A stretch of 64,000 bases of DNA from Acidobacteriota bacterium (GTDB lineage Bacteria > Acidobacteriota > UBA6911). The stretch covers positions 28,926 to 92,925 of the forward strand of contig JAAYAM010000214.1 of NCBI GenBank assembly GCA_012719355.1, given 5' to 3'. The notes under the pieces are model-generated. The model saw nothing but the letters and a program-made list of their open reading frames with translations. It was not told the DNA's origin and ran no database searches. Position 1 is the first letter of the stretch. The number at the start of each line of letters is the position of its first letter. Positions 45,819 to 55,809 of the stretch are shown here, piece after piece. The translations under genes and the position numbers were made by a program.

Positions 45819-47407
45819 CAGGAACCCTCCGGATTAAATCGATAGGGCCTGTCGTCGATCCTGGGAATAATGCTGAAGTTTTCCAGCGGAGGCGGAGTCG
45901 GTATCTTCCATTCCAAGGTTACCCCGCCCCATGGATTCTGCTCAGCCTTCCTCCCTCTCTTAAGCGCAACGACGAGGTTGGCGAAGAACATCACCAGCCC
46001 GACGGCAAGAATGAAGCCACCGATCGAAGCGATGATATGCCCAGTACGGTATTGCGGCAGATGGGTAAAGTACCGCCTCGGCATACCCATATACCCCAGG
46101 ACCAGCATTGCAAAATAGAGCATGTTGAAGCCGATGAAGATGGGGACCCATGCAAACACCGCGATCTTCTCGTTGTAGGTCTTGCCGAACATTTTGGGGA
46201 ACCAGTAGAGAAGTGCGGCGAAAAACCCCATACCGGTACCGCCGAACATCACGTAATGAAAATGCCCCACAATGAAGTACGTATCGTGGAGCTGCACATT
46301 GACCGCGAGGGCACCCTGCATGAGACCCGTCAATCCTCCGATGGCGAAGAGAAACACGAAAGTGAGAGCATACAGCATGGGCGGCCTCACTTCGATCGAG
46401 CCCTTGTACAGAGTGGCTGTCCAGTTGAAGACCTTGATCGCACTCGGAACAGCCACAATGAACGTCAGGAGCGAGAATACCAGGTTGGCTTTCTCAGACA
46501 TGCCGCTCGTGAACATGTGATGTCCCCAGACGAGAGACCCAAGAAACGCAATCGCGAGAGAGGAATACGCAATAGCCTTGTATCCGAAGATCGTCTTGCG
46601 GGCAAACGTAGGAATGATCTCGGTGATCGCTCCCATCGCCGGCAGGATCATTATGTAAACAGCCGGATGTGAATAGATCCAGAAAAGGTGCTGGTACAGC
46701 AGGGGATCGCCTCCCTTGGCGGGATCGAACACGCCGATGCCGAACAGGCGTTCGGCGATGACCAACAGCAGCGTTATGCCGATGATGGGGGTCGCCAGAA
46801 CCTGGATCCAAGCGGTGCCGTACAGAGACCATGCAAACAGCGGCATGCGGTGCCATTTCATGCCAGGCGCACGGAGTCTGTGTATCGTGGTAATAAAGTT
46901 AAGTCCGGTCAGGATCGACGAAAACCCAAGCACAAACGCGCCGAAGACACCGAGTGAAACATTTGTGCCACTGGTAAGGCTGAAAGGCGCGTAGAAAGTC
47001 CAGCCGGTATCCGGCGGTCCGGCTCCCGTAAAAAGCGATGCGACCACGAGCCCGGTGCCGGCTATGAAGAAATACCAGGACAACAGGTTCAGCCGGGGAA
47101 ACGACACGTCCTTAGCCCCGATCATGATGGGAAGGAAGAAATTGCCGAACACCGCAGGAAGCCCGGGCAGCACAAACATGAAGATCATTATGACGCCGTG
47201 GACCGTGAAGAAGGCATTGTAGGTCTGCGGCTCGAACATCGGCGTTTCAATGGTGAGCTGCTCAATTCTCATGAGTACGCCGATCAGGACTGCGATGAAA
47301 AAGAGCGATACCATCGAGACAAGATAAAGCACACCGATTCGCTTATGATCGGTTGAGAGAATCCAGCTTCGGATCCCTTTGCGCCTCCCCTCAGTCAAGT
47401 AACTCAT
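45818..47407 (-). CDS. coxA: Cytochrome c oxidase subunit I, A2 type
   Basis: Haem-copper oxidase catalytic subunit, about 529 residues and 12 membrane helices. Ligands are conserved: TVHGVIM (haem a), IYSHPAVY (CuB histidine 247 and the cross-linked tyrosine 251), WGHHMF (CuB), and DTYFIVGHFHYVM (haem a3 and a). The glutamate of the usual HPEVY motif is alanine, and the preceding residues are Tyr-Ser. This YS signature defines the A2 subclass, known from Rhodothermus marinus caa3. The start at 47407 has AGGGG upstream and avoids overlap with the SCO gene. Confidence 0.95.
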   Translation of the reverse strand: MSYLTEGRRKGIRSWILSTDHKRIGVLYLVSMVSLFFIAVLIGVLMRIEQLTIETPMFEPQTYNAFFTVHGVIMIFMFVLPGLPAVFGNFFLPIMIGAKDVSFPRLNLLSWYFFIAGTGLVVASLFTGAGPPDTGWTFYAPFSLTSGTNVSLGVFGAFVLGFSSILTGLNFITTIHRLRAPGMKWHRMPLFAWSLYGTAWIQVLATPIIGITLLLVIAERLFGIGVFDPAKGGDPLLYQHLFWIYSHPAVYIMILPAMGAITEIIPTFARKTIFGYKAIAYSSLAIAFLGSLVWGHHMFTSGMSEKANLVFSLLTFIVAVPSAIKVFNWTATLYKGSIEVRPPMLYALTFVFLFAIGGLTGLMQGALAVNVQLHDTYFIVGHFHYVMFGGTGMGFFAALLYWFPKMFGKTYNEKIAVFAWVPIFIGFNMLYFAMLVLGYMGMPRRYFTHLPQYRTGHIIASIGGFILAVGLVMFFANLVVALKRGRKAEQNPWGGVTLEWKIPTPPPLENFSIIPRIDDRPYRFNPEGS

Positions 47408-47441
47408 AGATACCCCTGTGACCACGGCAGGTGTGCCGCGT

Positions 47442-48212
47442 CTATTTGTGACGGCGTGGTTTTTTCCTGAACACAAAGATCAGGAACACGCCCGCTACCA
47501 CCAGTGTGACGGCACCGGCAAACCGGGTAACACTGAACACATATCCGCGCCCCTCCGGGTCGTAGGTGTAACAGAAGGCCAGCATTCTCGACACGGTGGG
47601 ACGCACCTGGCCGCCTGCAGCTTCCTTTATCGCCATCTCGACGTCTGCGGTCACAAAGGTGTTTCCATAAATGTAGCGGCTCAGGACGCCCTCGGGAGTC
47701 AGCAGCATGATGGCACCCGGATGTACGAACATGTCCCCTTCCTGGCGGTACCTGAATCCGGCCGAATCGGCCACGATTCTGGAATTGGCGGCCGTGCCGG
47801 TGAGAAAATGCCAGTCTCCGGGCGAAAACGGGCGCTGCAGCTGGTTGAGGTAATTCGCCTTCTTTTCTCTGGCCAATTCAGGCGTGTCCGAGGGGTCGAA
47901 ACTCACGGCTACCAGCCTGAAATCCTTTCCCGGCTCGAGTTTCGTCTCGTTGATCACCTTCGCCAGGCTGTTGATCAGGACCGGGCACACGCCTGGACAG
48001 CGCAGGTAGACAAACGTCAGAATCGTGGGCTTATCCACATAATCGCGCAATCGAACGTCGTTCCCCTGCTCGTTCTTGAGCACCGTGTCAAGCGCGACCG
48101 GAGCCCCTAGCTTTTCATCAATCCCCACATCAGGGGAAGCCTTCATCTGGGCCTTGCCCGAAAGGCTCAGGCACACAACCAGAAAGGCTGCCGAAATCAG
48201 ACGGACGGCCAT
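47442..48212 (-). CDS. SCO1/SenC-type copper chaperone
   Basis: Thioredoxin-fold protein of about 256 residues for CuA assembly. Signal peptide or anchor at the N-terminus (LISAAFLVVCLSLSGKAQ), copper ligands CPGVC and the histidine in MFVHPGAIML, and a C-terminal membrane helix (FAGAVTLVVAGVFLIFVF) ending in basic residues. The C-terminal anchor is unusual for SCO, which normally has an N-terminal one. Two consecutive ATG codons exist; I use the second because GGAGG lies too close to the first. It sits between the ACIII genes and coxA, matching its job. Confidence 0.88.
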   Translation of the reverse strand: MAVRLISAAFLVVCLSLSGKAQMKASPDVGIDEKLGAPVALDTVLKNEQGNDVRLRDYVDKPTILTFVYLRCPGVCPVLINSLAKVINETKLEPGKDFRLVAVSFDPSDTPELAREKKANYLNQLQRPFSPGDWHFLTGTAANSRIVADSAGFRYRQEGDMFVHPGAIMLLTPEGVLSRYIYGNTFVTADVEMAIKEAAGGQVRPTVSRMLAFCYTYDPEGRGYVFSVTRFAGAVTLVVAGVFLIFVFRKKPRRHK

Positions 48213-48240
48213 CATTCCTCCATATCTTCTGCGTTCTCCC

Positions 48241-49152
48241 TCATTTCGTCTTGACCCTCTGCAAAAGCTCAGAATGCAGCAGCCGCCACTCCGGAATGCT
48301 CAGAGTGGCCGACGAGGGGGAGAAACCGTTTGCCGGCATATCACGCACGACGGCTGCGGCCAGGTCGCGATAGCTGACGCGCCATAGTCGCGACTGGGCA
48401 AGGAACTGGGCCGCGCGCGCCGGATCGGTGACAACCCGTTGAAGCACTTCGCATCCCGGGCTGTCGCTATCCTCCAGAGAAACAGGTGGCGACGGGGCAA
48501 ATTCCTTCTCCAGCCGGTTCATTGCCATACTCACAGGTATTTTGTTGGGAACGACTTCTCCTGTCGATGCAAGTTCCTTTGAGAGAGCCTCCATGCCCGG
48601 CCCGTCTCCTTTGTGCGAAAACGCCGCCAGGCTCTGCACGTAGTGGACCAGCGCCATGCGGTCTCTTCTGGAAAGAAAGTCAAATGCCGACATCGAGGTG
48701 CCGGCGATCCCTTCGGTGATTGTTCTGAACACGGCAGGCATCTCATAGCCGTTCTTCCATCCGTCCGGTTTCGTCAGGTCGCGCGGCTTCTGAGCCATGG
48801 CAGCGGCAGCCGGTCCATTCCCTTCCCCCCGCAACCCGTGACAGGTAACGCAGTTTGCCTCGTACAGGTCCTTTCCGAGCGACGTCAATCCGGCCGAGGG
48901 CTCTATCAGGGTCTTCGGATCCACCGGAGGTATCACGCGCATTCTGGAAGGCTGGTATTCGGTCGGATCGAGCCATCCGGATTCGCCCACCACGGGAGCG
49001 ATTGCCGTCGGTGTCGCCGGCCGATTGGCATTTCGAAGACCGGGGACGACAATGCTGGCAAAAAGACCTCCAATGATCAGACACCCAAGGATCACTACGA
49101 GTGTCGAAAGAAGCCTTCTGAGTTCCTCCTGGTCGACATATCTTTCAATCAT
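48241..49152 (-). CDS. Monohaem cytochrome c, ACIII-associated
   Basis: About 303 residues with an N-terminal membrane helix (LVVILGCLIIGGLFASIVVPG) and one haem site (NCVTCHGLRGEGNGPAAAA). The C-terminal 130 residues have no haem motif and were not recognised. The start at 49152 overlaps the actF stop as ATGA; the track start would extend into actF. A separate ActE-type haem domain is fused to ActD in this cluster, so this is an extra cytochrome, likely carrying electrons from ACIII to the caa3 oxidase. It may also be viewed as a second ActE. Confidence 0.8.
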   Translation of the reverse strand: MIERYVDQEELRRLLSTLVVILGCLIIGGLFASIVVPGLRNANRPATPTAIAPVVGESGWLDPTEYQPSRMRVIPPVDPKTLIEPSAGLTSLGKDLYEANCVTCHGLRGEGNGPAAAAMAQKPRDLTKPDGWKNGYEMPAVFRTITEGIAGTSMSAFDFLSRRDRMALVHYVQSLAAFSHKGDGPGMEALSKELASTGEVVPNKIPVSMAMNRLEKEFAPSPPVSLEDSDSPGCEVLQRVVTDPARAAQFLAQSRLWRVSYRDLAAAVVRDMPANGFSPSSATLSIPEWRLLHSELLQRVKTK

Positions 49153-50312
49153 AAGCGGAACTCCAGCCCTTCGCTGAGCAGAGGATCCCCTGCCGGCATG
49201 TCGGCGCCCCTGGTCATCGAAAACCGTATCCACAGAAGCGCCGCCGAAACAAACAGGATGGAAAACGATATCTCAGGCAACCCAAACAGGGGGCCGAGGT
49301 CCAGTACGGGGAATATCATCCAATAGAGGTCCAGCCAATGCGAGAAGAGCATTATGGCGGCCGTCCAGAAAAGGAATCTCGGATCACGTTTGGCGTCGCG
49401 GGGGATGAGAAGGAAGAACGGCACCAGAAAATGAAACACTGCGAGACCGAGTAGTATCGGTCCCCATGCTCCCTCGATGCGTTCCTGGTACCAGAACACT
49501 TCTTCCGGGATATTGGCATACCACATAAGCATGTACTGGGCAAAACCGATGTAAGACCAGAACACCGTGAATGCGAAGAGAAATCCTCCCAGGTTGTACA
49601 TGTGGTCGCGCGTAATATCCTTGAGGCGCCCCCGGCTCTGCAGATACAGCAGCGCAAGAGTCGTGGCAGCCAAACCCGCAAGGAAAGTGCCGGCGAATAT
49701 ATAGACGCCGAAAATATCGCTGTACCACTCCGGCTCCATGCTGGAAATCCAGTCGAAAGCGACAATCGTAATTGTAATGCCGAAGATGATCATGAACAGC
49801 GGCGCAAAGCGTCGTGCACGCAGGTTGAAGCGCGCATCACGGGTTTTATCCTGCTTGATCGAACCCCGAACCAGGATCCACCACGCCAGCCCCCAGAGGA
49901 GCAGGCAGGCGATCACTCGCGCGATGAAGAAAGGAACATTGAGCCAGGGCCGCTTCCCCGCGATGATCGGATTGGCCAGGGCCTCGGGACTCGTCCACGA
50001 ATAGAGGGAGTCCAGAGACAGCAGCGCAAGAAGGGCAATGGGCGCAACAATGAGGACGAGACTCGACAGGCGTTCGGGGACGCGCCGCAAAGGTATGCTC
50101 CAGCGCGCTCCCACGACGTGTTCGAGCGCGACAATGAAGAGACTGCCGAGTCCGATTGTCAGCAGGAACAGAAACCACAGAATCCAGTTGGCCCAGAAGC
50201 GCTCGCCTCCGGAGACAATCCAGCTCACCACAATTCCTACAAGCCCTGCTCCGGCGAGCACAATCAACTTTCTGTCGGCGCCCATGCCTCTCACTCCAGG
50301 CTGCTTGTTCAT
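49149..50312 (-). CDS. actF: Alternative complex III membrane subunit ActF
   Basis: 387 residues, about ten membrane helices, with no cofactor motif. The pattern GGERFWANWILWFLFLLTIGLGSLFIVALEHVVGARWS and the tail LFVSAALLWIRFS are typical of the quinol:cytochrome c oxidoreductase membrane protein ActF, a distant NrfD-type relative. It overlaps the actD-actE fusion by 4 bases (ATGA) and the next cytochrome gene by 4 bases. Confidence 0.87.
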   Translation of the reverse strand: MNKQPGVRGMGADRKLIVLAGAGLVGIVVSWIVSGGERFWANWILWFLFLLTIGLGSLFIVALEHVVGARWSIPLRRVPERLSSLVLIVAPIALLALLSLDSLYSWTSPEALANPIIAGKRPWLNVPFFIARVIACLLLWGLAWWILVRGSIKQDKTRDARFNLRARRFAPLFMIIFGITITIVAFDWISSMEPEWYSDIFGVYIFAGTFLAGLAATTLALLYLQSRGRLKDITRDHMYNLGGFLFAFTVFWSYIGFAQYMLMWYANIPEEVFWYQERIEGAWGPILLGLAVFHFLVPFFLLIPRDAKRDPRFLFWTAAIMLFSHWLDLYWMIFPVLDLGPLFGLPEISFSILFVSAALLWIRFSMTRGADMPAGDPLLSEGLEFRL

Positions 50313-51445
50313 TTCGGAATGTCCTCGTCTCTCGCGTTCGCCGCCCTCTGGAGGACGCGCAGGTAGTGAACGGTCGCCCAGCGCTCGTCTTCTCCAAGCT
50401 CGGCCGAGTACGATGCCATCGCGTTCTTCCCTGCCACAATCACATGGTAGAGCTTCCCATCAGGAAGACCGGCAATGCTCTGGGACACCAGATTCGCCGG
50501 CTTCGCGCCGTACGCTTTCGTGAGCGACGTCTTCCCGTCGCCAAGCACTCCATGGCAGACCGAGCAATTGTTCATATACGCCTGCCTTCCCTGTCTGAGT
50601 ACAGTCTCGGTGCGGTAAAGGGGATTCACCAGATCGCCGGCAAGTTCCTGATTCCTGATCGTGTATGGAACGCTTCCGCGGGCAACCGTCCCTGAAACGG
50701 GCATGCGCATTCCGGAACCGTCGCTGAAGTACCTGCTGGGACTTTGGGGGTTGAGCCGCGGCTGATCAAGCATGTGGACCATCGGTTTCACAATGGGGAA
50801 GAGTTTCATTGTCCAGTAGGTAATGAACCCGGCGAGGATGCAGACGATCCCTATCGCGGTCAGAGTTCTCAGGAAGAACTTCGGCGACGCGACTCCTGCA
50901 GGTGCCGGCTCCTCCACAACTTCCACGCTTTTCGCCCCGAACTCCTGCAGCAACCGGGTGATCTTCTCAACGTCGATCTCCGCACCACGTGCTTCAACGG
51001 CCAGCGCGAACCTGTCGCGGGTCACGAGCGGCAGAGAACTCGAACGAAGCATCGGGTGGCGAAACATCGGAAGTCGGTTCAGCAGCAGAAGCATTCCGAG
51101 TCCGGCGGTGAATGCAGCAAACAGAACCGTCACTTCGAACATGATCGGAACGAATGCTTCCCAGGAAAACAGCGGCTTCCCCGCCGTCACCTGTGGATAA
51201 TCCCTGCCGCTCGTCCACAACTCAAATCCAAGGGCCGACAAGGCGCCGATAATCCCCATCACGAGGACCATGCCTCCTACCGGGGATTTTCTGTGACCGA
51301 GAAGTTTGTCCAGCCCTTCGACCGGATAGGGAGTGTAGGCCTCCAGCGGCGCGTTCACCCTCTTCCTAATATCCGGTATGGCATTCATCAGGTGCTGCGC
51401 ACTGTCAAATATTCCAACCACAGAGAAGATCTTCCGGTCACTCAT
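50309..51445 (-). CDS. ActD-ActE fusion: DUF3341 protein with cytochrome c domain
   Basis: 378 residues. Residues 1-180 are a DUF3341/ActD protein (FSVVGIFDSAQHLMNAI, KSPVGGMVLVMGIIGALSALGFEL, with two membrane helices). A third helix at about 193-212 leads to a cytochrome c domain with CSVCH at 294-298 and a likely methionine ligand in KNAMASYSAELGEDERW. In Rhodothermus these are two separate subunits, ActD and ActE. The fusion fixes one haem next to the membrane arm. It overlaps actC by 8 bases and actF by 4 bases. Confidence 0.87.
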   Translation of the reverse strand: MSDRKIFSVVGIFDSAQHLMNAIPDIRKRVNAPLEAYTPYPVEGLDKLLGHRKSPVGGMVLVMGIIGALSALGFELWTSGRDYPQVTAGKPLFSWEAFVPIMFEVTVLFAAFTAGLGMLLLLNRLPMFRHPMLRSSSLPLVTRDRFALAVEARGAEIDVEKITRLLQEFGAKSVEVVEEPAPAGVASPKFFLRTLTAIGIVCILAGFITYWTMKLFPIVKPMVHMLDQPRLNPQSPSRYFSDGSGMRMPVSGTVARGSVPYTIRNQELAGDLVNPLYRTETVLRQGRQAYMNNCSVCHGVLGDGKTSLTKAYGAKPANLVSQSIAGLPDGKLYHVIVAGKNAMASYSAELGEDERWATVHYLRVLQRAANARDEDIPK

Positions 51446-52844
51446 GGCGTCCTCCCTTGTGGGCCGGCTGCGATCCGGGCAAGACCATCTTCATTTCAGA
51501 CGTGGCTATCACAGGGAGCACTCTCGCGAAGAGAAGAACCAGCGTAAAGAAAAGACCGAATGAGCCCAGCAGTATCCCGTAATCGACGAATGTGGGCTTG
51601 TAGATCTGCCATGAAGAAGGGAGGAAATCCTGGTGCAGCGAACTTACGATAATGACGAAACGTTCAAACCACATCCCTACTGTGACCGCGACCGCAACCA
51701 GTATCATCCCTGAATAGCTCCGGCGGATGGGGCGCAGCCAGAGAAGCTGCGGGATCAGGACATTGCATGTTATGGTCAGCCATCCCGCCCACCAGTAACT
51801 CCCGGTTATGTACTGCATGAACGTGTGGTGGATGTAAGGATTCATGCTGTACCAGGCGGTGAAACCTTCGAGGAGATACGCATATCCCATCAGGCAGGAA
51901 CAGGTGAGGATCACCTTGTTCATGACCTCGAGGTGATAGTCGGTTATCAGGTTCTCCAGCCGCATCGTCTTCCGGACGACAACCATGGCCATCACTACCA
52001 TGGCGAATCCGGCAAAAATCGCGCCCGTGACGAAATATGGCGGGAAGATCGTCATATGCCACCCAGGCACGAGCGACACTGCGAAGTCGAACGAAACGAC
52101 GCTGTGGACTGAGAGCACCAGGCCGGTTGCCAGACCGGCTATGATCAGATAGGCGCGCTCATAGTGATGCCAGTGCAATGAAGCGCCGCGCCATCCGAGT
52201 GCCAGGACCGTGTAGACCGCCTTCTTGACTCTGTTCGTGGTGCGGTCCCTCAGCGAAGCGAGATCCGGAATCAGGCCGATATACCAGAAGAGGAGCGACA
52301 CCAGGAAATACGTATTGACGGCAAACACGTCCCACAGCAGAGGAGAACGGAAATTCGGCCAGATCGCCCGCTGGTTGGGGTAGGGTGCGAGCCAGAATGC
52401 GAGCCAGGGCCTTCCCACGTGAATCAGCGGGAAGAGGGTGGCGCAAATGACGGCGAAAATCGTCATAGCCTCCGAGAAGCGCGAAATGGCGTTGCGCCAG
52501 CGTGCCCTGAACAGCAGGAGGATCGCCGAAATCAGAGTCCCGGCATGACCGATCCCGACCCAGAAAACGAAATTGATGATGTCGAAAGCCCACGCGACCG
52601 GAACGTTATTCCCCCACACTCCGATGCCGGTTGCGATCGTGTAGGCGATCAGGGCGATCCCGATAAGCGTCGCCGAAAGGGTTACAGAAAAAGCCACGAA
52701 CCAGGCCAGGGGCGGCTTGGTTCCTACGGGCGTCAGCACCTGATCGTCGAGCCCTCCGATCGTCAAATGGCCCGTAACCACTGAAGGCGGTTTCAGAAGC
52801 TGCAGAGTCGATTCAGCTGTTGTAAGTGTCGATCCCGATTTCAT
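51438..52844 (-). CDS. actC: Alternative complex III NrfD-like subunit ActC
   Basis: 468 residues with about ten membrane helices, in the polysulfide-reductase NrfD family that provides the quinol site. Markers are NVPVAWAFDIINFVFWVGIGHAGTLISAILLLFRARWRNAISRFSEAMT and RPWLAFWLAPYPNQR. The start overlaps the actB stop by 4 bases (ATGA). Confidence 0.92.
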   Translation of the reverse strand: MKSGSTLTTAESTLQLLKPPSVVTGHLTIGGLDDQVLTPVGTKPPLAWFVAFSVTLSATLIGIALIAYTIATGIGVWGNNVPVAWAFDIINFVFWVGIGHAGTLISAILLLFRARWRNAISRFSEAMTIFAVICATLFPLIHVGRPWLAFWLAPYPNQRAIWPNFRSPLLWDVFAVNTYFLVSLLFWYIGLIPDLASLRDRTTNRVKKAVYTVLALGWRGASLHWHHYERAYLIIAGLATGLVLSVHSVVSFDFAVSLVPGWHMTIFPPYFVTGAIFAGFAMVVMAMVVVRKTMRLENLITDYHLEVMNKVILTCSCLMGYAYLLEGFTAWYSMNPYIHHTFMQYITGSYWWAGWLTITCNVLIPQLLWLRPIRRSYSGMILVAVAVTVGMWFERFVIIVSSLHQDFLPSSWQIYKPTFVDYGILLGSFGLFFTLVLLFARVLPVIATSEMKMVLPGSQPAHKGGRHE

Positions 52845-55747
52845 GCTTTGTCCTCAGCGGCCACCGGGTTTGCTATGTCGGCGAGATAGGTCACGGACGG
52901 CTTGATTCCGAGCTCTTCCAGGAGACGATAGTGCCGGTCCAGTTTTGATACTTTCGAGACCGCACTCTCAGGATCGTTCAGATCGCCGAAGACGATTGCG
53001 CCTGAGGGACACGCCGCCACGCACGCCGGTGTGATTTCCCCGTCGCGGACCTGCCGCGCCTCATGTTTGGCATTCTGCTTTGCGTCCTGGATGCGCTGTA
53101 TGCAGAAGGTGCATTTCTCCATGACTCCGCGCGGGCGCACCGTGACTTCCGGATTGAAGACGAGAGTCTCCGGCTCCTTTTTTGTCGAAGTGTAATCGAA
53201 GAAGTTGAACCGCCTCACTTTGAACGGACAGTTGTTCGAGCAGTACCTCGTCCCTACGCACCGGTTGTAGGTCATCTGGTTCAGTCCGTCGGGGCTGTGG
53301 GTGGTGGCGTTGACGGGACATACGATTTCGCATGGAGCATCATCACACTGCTGGCAGAACATCGGCTGGTGACGGACTGAAGGAGACTGCTGATCTCCTT
53401 CATAGTAGCGGTCGATGCGTATCCAGTGCATCTCCCTGCCCATCAAGACCCGTTCCGGCCCGACCACCGGGATATTGTTTTCCGACTGGCATCCAATCAC
53501 GCAGGAGCTGCACCCGACGCACTTTGACAGATCAACCGCCATACCCCACTTCTGCCCGGGAAACTTCTGTTCAGGAATCAGTGATGCAGTGTGAGCGTGG
53601 TGTGTTTTCCCACCATCCACCGTTTTTGCATATTCAGCCAGCGCCCAAGAACGCGCCAGATCGCGCCCCTCCATGCGGTGATGATCCTGGGTCCGGGGGA
53701 TCGCGCTGCGTGAGTTCGACCTGCTGATCCTGGCCGAGCGGATTACAAAGGAATCGCCTGTCAGGCCCTTGAGCAACTGATAGGCGTTTGCCCCGATCGC
53801 CAGCGCGACATTTCCGGTCCGGCGGCCATACCCGAGGGCGATGCCGGCAACACCGGACGCCTGTCCGGGCTGAACGAGTACGGGAGCATCAACGGTGGCG
53901 GTTCCGCTTGAAACCGTCACGACATCTTCGTCCTTCAATCCCAGCCTTTCGGCATCAGCAGGTGAGATGAGGAGCGGATTGCTCCAGGTGGCCTTGGTCA
54001 CCGGGTCGGGAAGCTCGTTGAGCCAGCCGTTATTCGAGTATCGCCCGTCATGGACTCCTGCGGCCGGAGCAAGCACCAGTTCGAGCCCGCCCGAATCCGC
54101 CTCTGCTCTTACCGATTCGAGCGCTTTCCGGAGCGGTTCCGGATTAAGCTGAAGGGAAGCCTGCTGCGCGCTATCCCGTCTCACTCCACCGTCGTGCAGT
54201 GCCGAGTTCCAGAAAGACTCAAACGGAACAGGCATCCCGGGCACATATACTCCCGAGCGCCATCTGGCCTTCAGATATTCGAGATAGGTGCTCTGGGTCT
54301 GGATTCTCATCCCTCTCAGGCACGCCAGCAGCAGATCTTCCGCCTGGCGGGTGTTGTGCAGCGGACCCGAAACCGGCTGCCTGATACCTATGAAACCGGG
54401 ACTCTCGAAATCGCCCCACGACTCCAGCCAGTGATGCTCAGGAAGTCTCCACGCGCAATCGAGCGCCGTTTCATCTTCATAGAGCCCGATACGGAAGGTC
54501 TCGGGAATCCCGTTAATCGCTCTTTTCCACAGTGCGGGATCCGGGAAAGCGTACGCGGGATTGGCTCCCCAGAATATGCCGACGGCAAACTCCCCACGCG
54601 CCGCCTGTTCCAGGATCTCTTTCAATTCAACGTTTCCTGCAAGGTCGAACGGTTGCGCCCGATCCATGATGTGCTTCTCCGACCCGAGCATGAAATTCAA
54701 CAGATGGCACGCCGCGTGCGCTTCCATCGGGAGAGGAGCACCGGCCAGAACTACTCCCGATTGGCCTGCGCGGACAAGATCGCGCGCGAGCAGTCTCATC
54801 GTAGATGCTTTAACGCTGGAGGCAGCGGAAACCCTGTCGAGATCGAAATAGTCGAGTTCGGCCGGGTCAAGACCTGCAGGCAGCGGGAGTGAATGCTCCC
54901 GGTGCAGCAGTCTCGCCAGGGCAAATGCGAGCGAGGTCATCCTGGACGGGCGTGCCTGTATCCTTTCATCTGCATTGGCCCCGGTGAGCGTCATATGGCC
55001 TTCCACCACCCAGAGACGGTTCATCGGATCAGTAGGAGTCGAAACGCCTCGCCTGGAAGCGAAGTCGTTGATCAACACCGGAGCATCCGGTTCGACGCCG
55101 AGAAAGTCGGATTGAAAAGAAAGGATGACATCGGCGCGGCGGAGGTCGGGTCGCGAAATCATCGGTTTGCCGAACAAAGCCCTTGCGGCGGCCAACTGTG
55201 CGACGGGAGCGGCCGGTTCCCAGGCAACGTGTCGCAGTCCCGGCAAGGCAAGCCGCAGGTCGTACAGCAGCGCCTTAAGGGAGGGAGAAGCCGAAGCCCC
55301 TGTAAGCAGAAGTACGCGTTTGTCCATGAGCCGGGCATCCGACAGCACATTGTTCAACGCCTTCGTTGCATCCTGCCAGTTTGACCGCACGCCTTTGTGC
55401 ACGGGTAAGCCGAGCCGGTCGGGGTCGTAAAGCCCAAGCAGGTCGCCCGTGGCGCGAAGGCTGAGCATTCCACGTGAATCCGCATGTTCCGGGTTGCCTT
55501 CCAGATGTATTGGACGGCCTTCGCGAGTCCTCACCAGAACGCCCTGTATCGCAAGTCCTTCCTGGAAGGTGCTCGCATAAAAAGCGCTGACTCCCGGAAT
55601 GCCCCTCGCAGGTTTCCGGGTATACGGCACGATTTTCCCGCGATCGATTCTGGAACAGGACGAGCCTGCCGTCAAAGCCATGGAAGCGGCAAGAAGGCTC
55701 AAGAACCTGCGTCGTGAAATCGCATCGATTCCTTCAGGCAGACGCAT
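52841..55747 (-). CDS. actB: Alternative complex III iron-sulfur subunit ActB
   Basis: 968 residues. A Tat signal (ISRRRFLSLLAASMALTAG) exports the protein. Residues about 50-720 resemble a molybdopterin oxidoreductase (B1 part), but in ACIII this part binds no molybdenum. From about residue 735 the B2 part carries four cysteine groups for iron-sulfur clusters: CVGCSSCVIGCQSENN, CQQCDDAPCEIVCPVNA, CVGTRYCSNNCPFKVRRFNFF and CTFCIQRIQ followed by ACVAACPSGAIVFGDL. The two parts are fused, as is usual in ActB. It follows actA by 62 bases and overlaps actC. Confidence 0.94.
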   Translation of the reverse strand: MRLPEGIDAISRRRFLSLLAASMALTAGSSCSRIDRGKIVPYTRKPARGIPGVSAFYASTFQEGLAIQGVLVRTREGRPIHLEGNPEHADSRGMLSLRATGDLLGLYDPDRLGLPVHKGVRSNWQDATKALNNVLSDARLMDKRVLLLTGASASPSLKALLYDLRLALPGLRHVAWEPAAPVAQLAAARALFGKPMISRPDLRRADVILSFQSDFLGVEPDAPVLINDFASRRGVSTPTDPMNRLWVVEGHMTLTGANADERIQARPSRMTSLAFALARLLHREHSLPLPAGLDPAELDYFDLDRVSAASSVKASTMRLLARDLVRAGQSGVVLAGAPLPMEAHAACHLLNFMLGSEKHIMDRAQPFDLAGNVELKEILEQAARGEFAVGIFWGANPAYAFPDPALWKRAINGIPETFRIGLYEDETALDCAWRLPEHHWLESWGDFESPGFIGIRQPVSGPLHNTRQAEDLLLACLRGMRIQTQSTYLEYLKARWRSGVYVPGMPVPFESFWNSALHDGGVRRDSAQQASLQLNPEPLRKALESVRAEADSGGLELVLAPAAGVHDGRYSNNGWLNELPDPVTKATWSNPLLISPADAERLGLKDEDVVTVSSGTATVDAPVLVQPGQASGVAGIALGYGRRTGNVALAIGANAYQLLKGLTGDSFVIRSARISRSNSRSAIPRTQDHHRMEGRDLARSWALAEYAKTVDGGKTHHAHTASLIPEQKFPGQKWGMAVDLSKCVGCSSCVIGCQSENNIPVVGPERVLMGREMHWIRIDRYYEGDQQSPSVRHQPMFCQQCDDAPCEIVCPVNATTHSPDGLNQMTYNRCVGTRYCSNNCPFKVRRFNFFDYTSTKKEPETLVFNPEVTVRPRGVMEKCTFCIQRIQDAKQNAKHEARQVRDGEITPACVAACPSGAIVFGDLNDPESAVSKVSKLDRHYRLLEELGIKPSVTYLADIANPVAAEDKA

Positions 55748-55809
55748 TTGACTCCTCCGGCGCCGGCCCTTCAGATAACCCTGCAGGAAGGTTTTGAAGA
55801 ACCGTCAGC

